Below, one piece after another: positions 1 to 7,492 of a stretch of 34,330 nucleotides of DNA (within the stretch, counting starts at the first letter, position 1; the number at the start of each line of letters is the position of its first letter). This stretch comes from Candidatus Nitrosopumilus sp. (lineage in GTDB: Archaea > Thermoproteota > Nitrososphaeria > Nitrososphaerales > Nitrosopumilaceae): assembly GCA_029941825.1 (NCBI GenBank), contig JAPYTM010000002.1:1-34330 (forward strand). The letters are read 5' to 3'. Below the pieces are notes generated by a model. It was not told the DNA's origin, did not search any database, and was given only the letters and a program-made list of their open reading frames with translations. The translations under genes were made by a program, and so were the position numbers.

Positions 1-1187
1 CTCTTGTATTTGCATTAGGGGCAGCAGGAATTCTTGCAGACCAATTCTTTGAAGTTATTGCTTGGGTTGGTGCAATTACTGCATTACTATTAGCAACACA
101 AGCAATGGTTAATCCTGAAATTAAAAAAGTTCTTGCATATTCTACTGGTTCTCAAATAGGTTACATGATGATGGCATTAGGTGTTGCAGGACTATCTTAT
201 CAATATGTTGATGGATACACTGCTGGATTTTTCCATCTGATCTCCCATGCAATGTTTAAAGCTTCATTATTCATGGCAGCTGGTGCTATACTGCATACTG
301 TTGGCTCTCGATTTATGACTGATATGGGTGGTCTGAGAAAAAAGATGAAGAAAACTTATGCATTCATGTGGGCTGCAGGTCTTGGTTTAATGGGTGCACC
401 ATTTATCACAACAGGTTTCTGGAGTAAGGATGCAATCTTTGCTGCTGTTTATGAATCTGGAAATGAATGGGCATTACCGCTATACTTAATCGCTGTAATA
501 ACTGCAGTTATCACTGCTTTCTATACTATGAGAATGATGGGATTAGTCTTCTTTGGAAATAAGAGTAAACACATTGAAAAAATGGAAGAAGACGGACATC
601 ATATTCATGAAGCATCGATATCTATGTGGATTCCATATGGAATTCTTGCAGTTCTTACTATTGGAGTTGGACTTGTTGGATTATCTGCCGAAGAAGGACT
701 CCATCACACGTTTGTAGATTATCTTGAAAATTCTTATGGAATTCACACTGCACATCTTGAAGCAGAACCCTCAATTTTGCCTGAATTCTTACAAGGACTT
801 AATCCTGTTGCACTTGGGTCGTCCTTAGCAGCGTTTGCTATAGGTGCAGGATTAGGATACATCTTCTATATTGGCAGATGGGTTGATCCTGCAAAAGTTG
901 TAAACTCTAACATTCTCTTTTACTCAATTCATAAACTTCTCTTAAACAGATGGTACCTTAATGCTATGGTGTATTGGTGCTTTGTTGTAGCACCATTGTG
1001 GTTGGCAAGAGGTGTATACCGATACTTTGAAAAGACAGCTATCGATTATGGGATGAACGATGGAATGCAGAAAGCAGTTGGATGGAGTGCCAAAGTCATA
1101 CAAGGAACTCAAACTGGTGTTTCACAATCATATCTATTCGTATTTGGAGCAGGACTATTATTCGTAGTTTTGATATTGTTGATATAG
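1..1187 (+). CDS. nuoL: NADH-quinone oxidoreductase subunit L (NuoL), 5' end cut by the window
   Basis: The reading frame is open from base 3, so the gene begins upstream; about 394 residues are visible. NuoL is one of the three antiporter-like membrane subunits of complex I and moves protons across the cytoplasmic membrane. The visible part starts inside the antiporter core (ATQAMVNPEIKKVLAYST), followed by HAMFKASLFMAAGAILH and the FWSKDAIF segment with the conserved membrane Lys. It ends with a long amphipathic stretch and a last hydrophobic helix (about residues 340-394), as expected for the NuoL lateral helix HL. A 10-nt gap leads to nuoN, so the two are cotranscribed. An internal ATG at 105 exists but conserved NuoL sequence continues upstream of it, so it is not the start. 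Thaumarchaeal complex I is known to lack the NADH-oxidising NuoEFG module; this cannot be seen here. Confidence 0.95.
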   Translation, partial: LVFALGAAGILADQFFEVIAWVGAITALLLATQAMVNPEIKKVLAYSTGSQIGYMMMALGVAGLSYQYVDGYTAGFFHLISHAMFKASLFMAAGAILHTVGSRFMTDMGGLRKKMKKTYAFMWAAGLGLMGAPFITTGFWSKDAIFAAVYESGNEWALPLYLIAVITAVITAFYTMRMMGLVFFGNKSKHIEKMEEDGHHIHEASISMWIPYGILAVLTIGVGLVGLSAEEGLHHTFVDYLENSYGIHTAHLEAEPSILPEFLQGLNPVALGSSLAAFAIGAGLGYIFYIGRWVDPAKVVNSNILFYSIHKLLLNRWYLNAMVYWCFVVAPLWLARGVYRYFEKTAIDYGMNDGMQKAVGWSAKVIQGTQTGVSQSYLFVFGAGLLFVVLILLI

Positions 1188-1197
1188 GTGATATGAA

Positions 1198-2682
1198 ATG
1201 TTAGAAATTACTTCCACTCCATTGGTAATAATGGCAATTTTGGGGACTGTTGGTATCCTTCTTCCAATTATTAGTATTGCAAGAAAAGAAAAAGGTTCTA
1301 ATTCATTTTATGCTGTAATTGCATTTGCAGCATTAATTGTATCTGTGGGTTATGTTGGATATCAATTCATTAATGATAATGTATCTGCATCTGCACTTTT
1401 CTCTGAAGATGTAATAGTCAATGATGCATTTGGTGGATTCTTTGCAATAGCAATGTTAATTGTTGCTTTGTTCACTACTGTTGGCTCTTTTAATTATATG
1501 AGAAAACATAATTCTCCAGCTGTTTACTATTCTCTAATTTTACTTGCTACAATTGGTATGGTGTTAGTGGCATATTCTACTGACTTGGTAATGCTATTTG
1601 TTGCATGGGAATTAATGAGTATTCCAACATACATTTTAGTCGGATTTATGAAAAAGAATCCAAGCTCAAATGAGGCAGCTTTAAAGTATTTCTTGTTTGG
1701 TGCATTATCCTCTGCAATCATAGTTTATGGAATTTCAATTGCATACGGATTAACTGGTTCTACAAATATTGGAGAAGTCATTCAAGGTTATGCTACACTT
1801 GATCCTTCTATGTTGCCACTTGCTTTACTTTCAGTTGGAATGTTTATTGCAGGATTTGGATTCAAGATGGGACTTGTACCTTTCCATCAATGGCTTCCAG
1901 ATACTTATGAAGGTGCACCAGCGCCAATTACCGCTCTTCTTGCTGCAGCAACAAAAAAGGCAGGATTTGCTGCAACAATAAGGGTTATTGTTCTTGGAAT
2001 GGTTGTACTTAATCTTGATTGGACATTAGCTCTTGGTATTCTTGCTGTAATGACGATGACTATTGGTAACATTGCTGCAATCATGCAAAAGAACCTCACT
2101 AGAATGTTAGCATATTCTAGTATAGCACATGCTGGATACATTTTGATTGGACTTGCAGTTGCACCACATACTTCTCTTGGTTTACAAGGTTCTCTATATC
2201 ATATAATGAATCATGCTGTAATGAAAGGTGCAGCCTTTATTGCAATTGCAGGAATTGTTACAACTCTTGCAGTAACTAATTTAGATAAATTACAAGGACT
2301 TGGAAGACGAATGCCCATTACTGCTTTAGGTTTAGTTATAGCATTATTTGCATTAGCTGGTGTTCCTCCACTTTCAGGTTTCTGGAGTAAGATAATGTTA
2401 TTTGGTAGTGCATTAGATGCAGGTTCTGTAGTATGGTGGGCACCATGGCTTGCAATTGCTGGTGTTCTTAACAGTGCGTTATCTCTTGCTTACTATGGTT
2501 GGATTACTAGAAAGATGTACTTTGAAGGTGAAACAGAAAAGAGAGTCAAAGAACCAAAATCAATTATTGCTGTAATGATATTCTCTATAGTCTTCTTAAT
2601 CGGATTTGGTGTATATCCAGAACCCTTAATTCAATTTGTAGAGTTTGCAACACCGACAATTAGTTCAAGTCTTATGCCTTAA
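1198..2682 (+). CDS. nuoN: NADH-quinone oxidoreductase subunit N (NuoN)
   Basis: 494 residues, the usual NuoN length, almost entirely transmembrane. Antiporter-subunit signatures are visible: ALKYFLFGALSSAIIVYG (about residues 161-178), HQWLPDTYEGAPAPITALL followed by AATKKAGFA with the conserved Lys (about 231-258), a HAVMKG segment (about 340), and SGFWSKIMLFGSALDAG near residue 400. It forms a proton channel of complex I next to NuoL. The start ATG follows a GGTGA ribosome-binding site 6 nt upstream, which also contains the nuoL stop region. The last 11 nt overlap the 3' end of the convergent polyprenyl synthase gene. As the last nuo gene before a convergent neighbour it is probably the end of the operon. 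Confidence 0.95.
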   Translation: MLEITSTPLVIMAILGTVGILLPIISIARKEKGSNSFYAVIAFAALIVSVGYVGYQFINDNVSASALFSEDVIVNDAFGGFFAIAMLIVALFTTVGSFNYMRKHNSPAVYYSLILLATIGMVLVAYSTDLVMLFVAWELMSIPTYILVGFMKKNPSSNEAALKYFLFGALSSAIIVYGISIAYGLTGSTNIGEVIQGYATLDPSMLPLALLSVGMFIAGFGFKMGLVPFHQWLPDTYEGAPAPITALLAAATKKAGFAATIRVIVLGMVVLNLDWTLALGILAVMTMTIGNIAAIMQKNLTRMLAYSSIAHAGYILIGLAVAPHTSLGLQGSLYHIMNHAVMKGAAFIAIAGIVTTLAVTNLDKLQGLGRRMPITALGLVIALFALAGVPPLSGFWSKIMLFGSALDAGSVVWWAPWLAIAGVLNSALSLAYYGWITRKMYFEGETEKRVKEPKSIIAVMIFSIVFLIGFGVYPEPLIQFVEFATPTISSSLMP

Positions 2683-3523
2683 ATGAAGTAAATTTAATTA
2701 AATTTTCAAGATTTATCTTTGCATTACCATCTGGAATTTTTCTTAAACTAGATCTAGCTTTTTCTGAATATTCTTTCAACATATCTTCCATTTTGTTAAA
2801 AATATCTCTTGGATCTGAACTTTTCTTCATCAGTAAATTAAACAATTTATCTTCATTTTTCCAATCTAACAAATCATCTCTAATTTGATATGCAATTCCA
2901 AGATTCTTTCCATATCCTGTTAATGCTTCAATTTGCTCTTCTGTTCCATTTGCAATAATTCCGCCTGTTCTAGCTGCAACTTCAAATGCAGTTGCAGTTT
3001 TGTATTCTATTACTTTTAGATAATCATCAAATGTAATATCTCCACTAGCTTCTAATCTTCCTTCAATCATTTCCCCTTCACTCATTAACATTGCAGTTGT
3101 CGCCAAATCCTTTGTAATTCTGGCATTATCCAATCTTGATGATATTGCAAGAATTAATCCTAAAACAAAATCCCCTGTTAGGACACTAGTGTTGTATCCA
3201 TATTTGACATGAAATGGCTCTTTTTGTCTTCTCATAGTTTCATTATCTATGATATCATCATGAATTATTGATTCCATGTGTAAAAATTCAACTGCACATG
3301 ATGCAGATAATGTATTTTCATCTATTTTACCAATACTTTCTGCAGATAAATTCAAAATAATTGGTCTAATTCTTTTTCCGCCTTCTAGTGAATATTTTAA
3401 TGGTTCAATGAATTCTGATTCTGAATATAATGCAAGTTCTTTATCTAATGCTTGGTCAATTTTTTTAATATATTCCCCATATGTTTCAAGTAGGGGATTG
3501 ATCTCGATATTTTTTCTGTCCAA
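2672..3523 (-). CDS. Short-chain-type polyprenyl diphosphate synthase, product length unknown
   Basis: 283 residues of the all-helical trans-isoprenyl diphosphate synthase family, which condenses IPP with allylic diphosphates. Seen: the GGKRIRP substrate motif (about residue 50), the first Asp-rich motif HDDIID (about 89) and the second Asp-rich motif RDDLLDW (about 217). The residue five before the first motif is Glu (HMESIIHDD) where this family usually has an aromatic or small residue that sets product length, so chain length cannot be read from analogy. The start is a TTG (no early ATG is in frame), with a TATA-like CTAATAAC about 26 nt upstream, suggesting a leaderless mRNA. It is the second such enzyme in the window; the one at 23802-24782 sits in the mevalonate cluster. 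Lying against nuoN, it could make a quinone side chain, but that is inference. Confidence 0.85.
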   Translation of the reverse strand: MDRKNIEINPLLETYGEYIKKIDQALDKELALYSESEFIEPLKYSLEGGKRIRPIILNLSAESIGKIDENTLSASCAVEFLHMESIIHDDIIDNETMRRQKEPFHVKYGYNTSVLTGDFVLGLILAISSRLDNARITKDLATTAMLMSEGEMIEGRLEASGDITFDDYLKVIEYKTATAFEVAARTGGIIANGTEEQIEALTGYGKNLGIAYQIRDDLLDWKNEDKLFNLLMKKSSDPRDIFNKMEDMLKEYSEKARSSLRKIPDGNAKINLENLIKFTSFKA

Positions 3524-3563
3524 GATAATTGATCAAAAAACTTTGTTATTAGTAATTAAATCT

Positions 3564-3642
3564 TGGTGCTCCAGCCGGGATTTGAACCCGGGATCTCTGC
3601 CTTGAAAGGGCAGAATGCTTGACCGGTCTACACCACTGGAAC
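3564..3642 (-). tRNA. tRNA-Glu (TTC anticodon), CCA encoded
   Basis: Read on the minus strand from 3642: acceptor stem GTTCCAG pairs with CTGGAGC; the anticodon stem CTGCC/GGCAG encloses loop CTTTCAA, giving anticodon TTC (Glu, codons GAA/GAG). The T arm is GGGTTCAAATCCC. The discriminator A (3567) is followed by an encoded CCA (3566-3564). No intron. A TATA-like ATTTTATG on the minus strand lies about 28 nt upstream, near 3668-3673. Confidence 0.95.
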
Positions 3643-3721
3643 CCATAAAAATTTCTCTTTTAGATCATAAAATCTTTTGTACACAACAAAGATTTTTGTA
3701 TTGGGCAATTAGATATGAATT

Positions 3722-4354
3722 ATGAACCTGATTCAAAGAATTGATGAAATAATTGAAGCAAGAAGTTTACTAAAACATCCATTTTACCAAATGTGGTCTG
3801 ATGGCAAATTAACTCAGGAATCTTTAGCAGGATATTCAAAGGAATATTTTCAACTTGTAAAAGCAGTTCCTGAATTTATGGCCCCTATTATTGAAAATGC
3901 ACCTAATTCTGTAATTACTGAATTAACTGAAAACCAACAAGAAGAATCCGATCATATCCAACCATGGATTAACTTTGCTGGCGAACTTGGTATTTCTGAA
4001 GATGAATTAATCTCATATTCTGGATTAGATAAAACTAAAAAGGCAATATCTGATTTGGCTGAATTAATGAATACTTTTGATGGTGGTGCATGTGCAATGT
4101 ATGCATTTGAAAAAGAAATTCCAAAAATCAGTCAAACTAAACTTGATGGATTATCTGAATTTTATCAAATAACAAGTGATGACGCAACTGAATACTTTAA
4201 ACTCCATACTGAGGCTGATATTAGACATACAGCATCTTGGAGAAATATTTTAGAGAAATCAAATGCTGATACAAGTAATCTAATTGAAATTGCTGAAAAA
4301 TCTGTTTCAGCACAAAATTTGTTACTTGATAGTTGTTATGACAAATACTGTTAA
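3722..4354 (+). CDS. CADD/TenA-like diiron protein, probable p-aminobenzoate synthase
   Basis: 210 residues of the haem-oxygenase-like (TenA/PqqC) fold. It resembles the Chlamydia CADD (CT610) and Nitrosomonas pABA-synthase group more than thiaminase TenA. Seen: HPFYQMWSDGKLT with Tyr22 at the position of CADD Tyr27, the residue that is consumed to make pABA; Glu74 and His78; Glu130 followed ten residues later by Lys140 (CADD Glu142/Lys152); and H162-x3-D166-x2-H169, matching the CADD metal ligands His174/Asp178/His181. In CADD the oxygen-activated diiron site turns a side chain of the protein itself into p-aminobenzoate, the precursor of folate and methanopterin-type cofactors. The start ATG has a TATA-like element (3693-3700) 22-29 nt upstream, fitting a leaderless single-gene transcript between two tRNA genes. 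Likely to be auto-annotated as TenA or PqqC. Confidence 0.8.
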   Translation: MNLIQRIDEIIEARSLLKHPFYQMWSDGKLTQESLAGYSKEYFQLVKAVPEFMAPIIENAPNSVITELTENQQEESDHIQPWINFAGELGISEDELISYSGLDKTKKAISDLAELMNTFDGGACAMYAFEKEIPKISQTKLDGLSEFYQITSDDATEYFKLHTEADIRHTASWRNILEKSNADTSNLIEIAEKSVSAQNLLLDSCYDKYC

Positions 4355-4365
4355 TCTCATAACAT

Positions 4366-4372
4366 TTTATAC
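4366..4372 (+). promoter_or_regulatory. TATA box of the CAT-anticodon tRNA gene
   Basis: TTTTATA centred 27 nt before the tRNA 5' end at 4396, the normal archaeal distance from TATA box to transcription start. Confidence 0.6.
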
Positions 4373-4395
4373 CTCAAAAAAAATTCATCACTTTA

Positions 4396-4469
4396 GGGCC
4401 CGTAACTCAGCTTGGTAGAGTAACCGGCTCATAACCGGTGAGCCAAGGGATCAAAGCCCTTCGGGCCCA
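4396..4469 (+). tRNA. tRNA with CAT anticodon (elongator Met or Ile2)
   Basis: Acceptor GGGCCCG pairs with CGGGCCC; D stem ACTC/GAGT; anticodon stem ACCGG/CCGGT around loop CTCATAA gives anticodon CAT at 4430-4432; T stem AAGGG/CCCTT; discriminator A4469; no encoded CCA. It is not the initiator, because the anticodon stem lacks the three G:C pairs at 29-31:39-41. Whether C34 stays C (elongator Met) or becomes agmatidine (Ile2, reading ATA) cannot be decided by eye. The T loop reads ATCAAAG, with A at position 54 and G at 60 in place of the usual T54, which is odd; D-stem pair 10-25 is A-T in place of G-C. Confidence 0.92.
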
Positions 4470-4484
4470 TTTTCTTTCCATTAG

Positions 4485-4492
4485 TTTTAAAA
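4485..4492 (+). promoter_or_regulatory. TATA box for the C/D box sRNA
   Basis: TTTTAAAA whose centre lies about 25 nt before the start of the predicted sRNA terminal stem at 4513. It is the only TATA-like word between the tRNA and the sRNA. Confidence 0.5.
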
Positions 4493-4512
4493 TGAGCAAA
4501 TTCAAAATCTAT

Positions 4513-4577
4513 TGGCTGCAATGAAGAATCAGAGTTATATCTGAATGATGATTGGAAGGCATTTGTCTGAGCTGCCA
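4513..4577 (+). ncRNA. Probable C/D box sRNA (2'-O-methylation guide)
   Basis: About 65 nt in the only free space between the CAT tRNA and pyrE. Elements in order: terminal stem strand TGGCTGC (4513-4519); box C ATGAAGA (4521-4527, one mismatch to RTGATGA); 13-nt guide; box D' CTGA (4541-4544); box C' ATGATGA (4545-4551, perfect); 15-nt guide; box D CTGA (4567-4570); stem strand GCTGCCA (4571-4577), which pairs with the first strand with one mismatch. A TATA box lies at the right distance upstream. D' and C' abut with no spacer, which is unusual. Guides of 13 and 15 nt would direct methylation of the target nucleotide paired five positions before D' and D; the targets were not identified. Confidence 0.65.
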
Positions 4578-4581
4578 GAAT

Positions 4582-5187
4582 TCATTCACTGATTTGTTTT
4601 TTCACTTTTTCTAAAATATTTCCATTTACAATTTTTTGTTCGTACAATGATTCTGTAATTTGTAAAATATTTAGAATTGAATGCATCTTTACACCTAATT
4701 CCGATAATGCCTTATCTGCCCCTTCCATTCTGTTAACAATTACGTATGCATCTTTCACTATGACCTTAACTTCATTTAGAGATTTTATTGCATTTACAAC
4801 TGAACCTCCAGTGGTTGCTACATCATCAATCATGATTACTTTCATTCCTTCATGAATTTTTCCTTCAACTGATTTTGAAGTACCGTAATCTTTTGGTTTG
4901 CTTCTTACGTAGATTAATGGTTTTACAGTTTCAATAGCTAGTGCTGACGCAATAATTAAACCCCCTGTCGGTACTGACACAATTGAGTCAAATTTATCTA
5001 ATCCTATGTTTTGCGTAATATCATTTTCTAGATATTTTACCATTTTTCGAAATTCTTGAGGATAACTTGGAACTAGTCTTAAATCTACATAGTATGAACT
5101 CTTTTTTCCACTGGCCAGTGTAAATTCTCCAAATTTTATAATTTCATTTTGATGCAAAAATGTTGCAAATTCTTTTACAAATTCCAT
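4582..5187 (-). CDS. pyrE: Orotate phosphoribosyltransferase (PyrE)
   Basis: 201 residues, normal for PyrE. It transfers ribose-5-phosphate from PRPP to orotate to make OMP in pyrimidine synthesis. Seen: SGKKSSYYVDLR near residue 27-38 (orotate-side contact), the catalytic-loop region SKPKDYGTSKSVEG (about residues 96-109), and the PRPP-binding motif VIMIDDVATTGGS (about residues 117-129). ATG start at 5187 with a TATA-like element about 25 nt upstream that may be shared with the divergent gene at 5238. Other pyr genes are not in the window. Confidence 0.93.
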   Translation of the reverse strand: MEFVKEFATFLHQNEIIKFGEFTLASGKKSSYYVDLRLVPSYPQEFRKMVKYLENDITQNIGLDKFDSIVSVPTGGLIIASALAIETVKPLIYVRSKPKDYGTSKSVEGKIHEGMKVIMIDDVATTGGSVVNAIKSLNEVKVIVKDAYVIVNRMEGADKALSELGVKMHSILNILQITESLYEQKIVNGNILEKVKKQISE

Positions 5188-5208
5188 ACCAAAATTAACT
5201 ACACTGGA

Positions 5209-5216
5209 TTTATTTT
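5209..5216. promoter_or_regulatory. Candidate shared TATA element for pyrE and the LarA-like gene
   Basis: TTTATTTT on the plus strand (AAAATAAA on the minus) is centred at 5212.5, exactly 25.5 nt from both the pyrE start (5187) and the divergent start (5238). It is the best TATA-like word for either gene in the 50-nt spacer. Its use in both directions is inferred from spacing. Confidence 0.45.
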
Positions 5217-5237
5217 GGTTTGTATTGAGTATGAATT

Positions 5238-6320
5238 ATGCCTGAAATTTGGTTAAATTATGGAATCACAGACGTCGTTTTAGATATAAAGGCAGAAAAT
5301 TTAGAACAAAAAATTGATTCTGATGGAAAAATTTTGGAAGATTCAGAAATTACTGAAAAACTTAACAATATTGATTTATCCAAACCCATGGAACTTGTAG
5401 TTTTACACAATTCAAAATCTATTCAAAAAATTATTTCATTATTATTTGCTTTATGTGAGCAAAAATCAAAACCATTCCCAAAAATTTTGGCTGAGAAAAA
5501 AATCCTAAATTTAGTCAAAGCAGGATTACCTGAAGGAATATCAATTAATGAATTTGATGATGTTGAAATCTCAAATTCAAATCTTGTGTTTATGGGTGAA
5601 ATGGAATTTGATGGATTATTTGGATATAAAACAATTTCAACACGTCTCATCAAAAAATTTGGTTTAGAATCCATGCTTACAGCATATGCAAAAAGACAGG
5701 GAAATCTTCCAACACCTGGACAGTATACTGAAAGTTTTACAGAAGCAAAAAAATTCTCTGATAATTTTGAAATTCAAGGAATTGAAATTATTGCAAATTC
5801 TCAAGGCATACTTGATTTTTCTATAGGCCATCCCTCAGAAACTCTCTCTACAACAAAAATTTTAGAGTCAAATTCAATCAAAGATATAGGTCAACATAAA
5901 ACAATGATAATTAGTACTGGCAAAGATGCAAGTAATGATAACCTTGCAAATTCTTTTTCTTCACTTTGGAATTGCTCAAATGCAATTAAAAAAGATGGTC
6001 TGGCAATTTTAGTAGCTGAATGCAAGGGTGGTTTAGGCTCAGATTCACTTCAACAATTCATTGAAGATAGATTAACTTTGGAACAATTACGAAATCCTAC
6101 TAAATACATTAACGGAATGGAAGATTTATTATTTCTATCAGAAATACAAAAGAATTTTCAAATTGCTTTAGTTTCAATTCTTCCAGAGTTTTATGTAAAA
6201 AAACTCAACCTAATTTCTTTACCTGGTATGAAATATTCTATGGATTATATTTTAAAAACACAAAGCGTAAAGCAAAAAGTTGCAGTAGTTGCAGATGGTG
6301 CTAGACTTTTATTAAGATAA
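5238..6320 (+). CDS. Degenerate LarA-like (DUF2088-type) protein, function unknown
   Basis: 360 residues. The start (IWLNYGITDVVLDIKAENL) looks like the beginning of LarA, the nickel-pincer lactate racemase. The C-terminal half has a LarA-like block, GLAILVAECKGGLGSDSLQQ (about residues 255-274), resembling the family pattern of a small residue run followed by a Glu/Cys and GxGS. What is missing is the DHTRP motif expected after the first domain: here the equivalent stretch reads VVLHNSKSIQKIISLLFALC (about 73-92), without Asp-His-Thr-Arg-Pro. A racemase activity is therefore not supported; it could be a binding or regulatory relative. The assignment is from remembered family patterns and is moderate. 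It diverges from pyrE and overlaps the 3' end of the convergent protease gene by 9 nt. Confidence 0.5.
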   Translation: MPEIWLNYGITDVVLDIKAENLEQKIDSDGKILEDSEITEKLNNIDLSKPMELVVLHNSKSIQKIISLLFALCEQKSKPFPKILAEKKILNLVKAGLPEGISINEFDDVEISNSNLVFMGEMEFDGLFGYKTISTRLIKKFGLESMLTAYAKRQGNLPTPGQYTESFTEAKKFSDNFEIQGIEIIANSQGILDFSIGHPSETLSTTKILESNSIKDIGQHKTMIISTGKDASNDNLANSFSSLWNCSNAIKKDGLAILVAECKGGLGSDSLQQFIEDRLTLEQLRNPTKYINGMEDLLFLSEIQKNFQIALVSILPEFYVKKLNLISLPGMKYSMDYILKTQSVKQKVAVVADGARLLLR

Positions 6321-7418
6321 AAGATTAGACCAAAAACCTGATGGTAACGGTGCACACAAAACTGCTAATCCTACTATTACAATGTATGCAAGTTTTCTAT
6401 TTCTTGAAAGTGGTGATATGTCATCCAATGGAGTAGCTCCAGGATTTTTTAAACTCATAACAAGAATTAACAATGCCATTAACCAATAATTTAACAAAAC
6501 AAGAATTGCCATACTTCCAAAAGTTGCATATCTATGTAACTTTGCACCAAATAATGTTCTTGCCATATGTCCACCATCTAATTGCCATGCTGGAAGTAAA
6601 TTCAAAAATGTAATTAAAAATCCAATCCATGCTGCAAATAAAACTGGTGTCATGATAACTTCGTGTCCTTCTCCACCTTTGCCAAACATTGCTAAACTAG
6701 CATACATTAGCAATGGCTCTCCTTGATTCCATTCAATTAGCTTTGATTCAGCAAATAATCCTGCAGCAATTTCTTGATCTAGAATTGGCGCAGTATATGC
6801 TCCGTAAATTGAAACTATTATTGCTATCACTAATCCTGCGATAGGACCTGCGATGGCAACATCAAATAGAATTTCTCTGTTAATTGTCAATCCTTTTGAT
6901 TGAATAAATGCCCCAAATGTTGGAATTCCAATAACAGGTAATCCTGGAATAAAATATGGCCAGGTTGTTTTTAGTTTGTGTGATTTTGCCGCAATAATGT
7001 GCCCAAGTTCATGTATTCCTAAAATTCCTAATAATGACAGTGTGTATATTGCTGCCATCTCTAATGGGTTTCCAATATTCACAATTGAATTTGTTCCTGA
7101 TGTTCTGTAGTAACCATCAATCATTACAAATGAAATTACAATTGCAAACAAGATTCTAGGAGTCCATGCTGTATTGAGCCATTTTCTCTGTTTTTTTGGA
7201 GTAAATTTTTGAATAATTATGTATTTCCCATCTTCCATCTGTTCTAATTTACACGCATATCTCATATTCTCTAATTTTCTTGCTAATTTCTCAAATTTTA
7301 TTTTTAACTCAAAATCTTTAATTTGAAACTCTAATGAAAATTCTGTTTTTGTAAAATCATTTACCTCAAATATTGTATTGACCATAGATATGATGTCTTC
7401 TTGTGAGGCTTCATCCAT
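6312..7418 (-). CDS. Site-2-type membrane metalloprotease (peptidase M50)
   Basis: 368 residues. An N-terminal soluble part (about residues 1-85) precedes several membrane helices. The zinc motif H136-E-L-G-H140 lies at the end of one helix, and the third-ligand region LLPAWQLDGGH (about residue 275-285) is the M50 counterpart of NPxxDG. An additional EAMIMTP-like loop containing KGGEGHEVIMTP lies between. Such enzymes cut transmembrane segments of other proteins (regulated intramembrane proteolysis) or process membrane proteins; the substrate is unknown and no anti-sigma-like partner is nearby. It overlaps the LarA-like gene tail to tail by 9 nt and diverges from the acetyltransferase at 7493. 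Confidence 0.88.
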   Translation of the reverse strand: MDEASQEDIISMVNTIFEVNDFTKTEFSLEFQIKDFELKIKFEKLARKLENMRYACKLEQMEDGKYIIIQKFTPKKQRKWLNTAWTPRILFAIVISFVMIDGYYRTSGTNSIVNIGNPLEMAAIYTLSLLGILGIHELGHIIAAKSHKLKTTWPYFIPGLPVIGIPTFGAFIQSKGLTINREILFDVAIAGPIAGLVIAIIVSIYGAYTAPILDQEIAAGLFAESKLIEWNQGEPLLMYASLAMFGKGGEGHEVIMTPVLFAAWIGFLITFLNLLPAWQLDGGHMARTLFGAKLHRYATFGSMAILVLLNYWLMALLILVMSLKNPGATPLDDISPLSRNRKLAYIVIVGLAVLCAPLPSGFWSNLLS

Positions 7419-7492
7419 GTGGTTAAGACTATTTTCTCCATTAAATGGTCTTTTGGTTTAAAATTAAATATTGATACAAGTTCTCTATTTAC

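Noticed and set aside
3276..3605. Plus-strand frame over the polyprenyl synthase and tRNA-Glu
   Set aside because: It runs antisense to a conserved enzyme and through a tRNA; no domain.
3564..3642. Integration of a mobile element at the tRNA genes
   Set aside because: No integrase, no repeated tRNA 3' end and no change of gene type next to any of the four tRNA genes.
4396..4469. Initiator tRNA-Met
   Set aside because: The anticodon stem lacks the three consecutive G:C pairs at 29-31:39-41, and the acceptor begins G1:C72.
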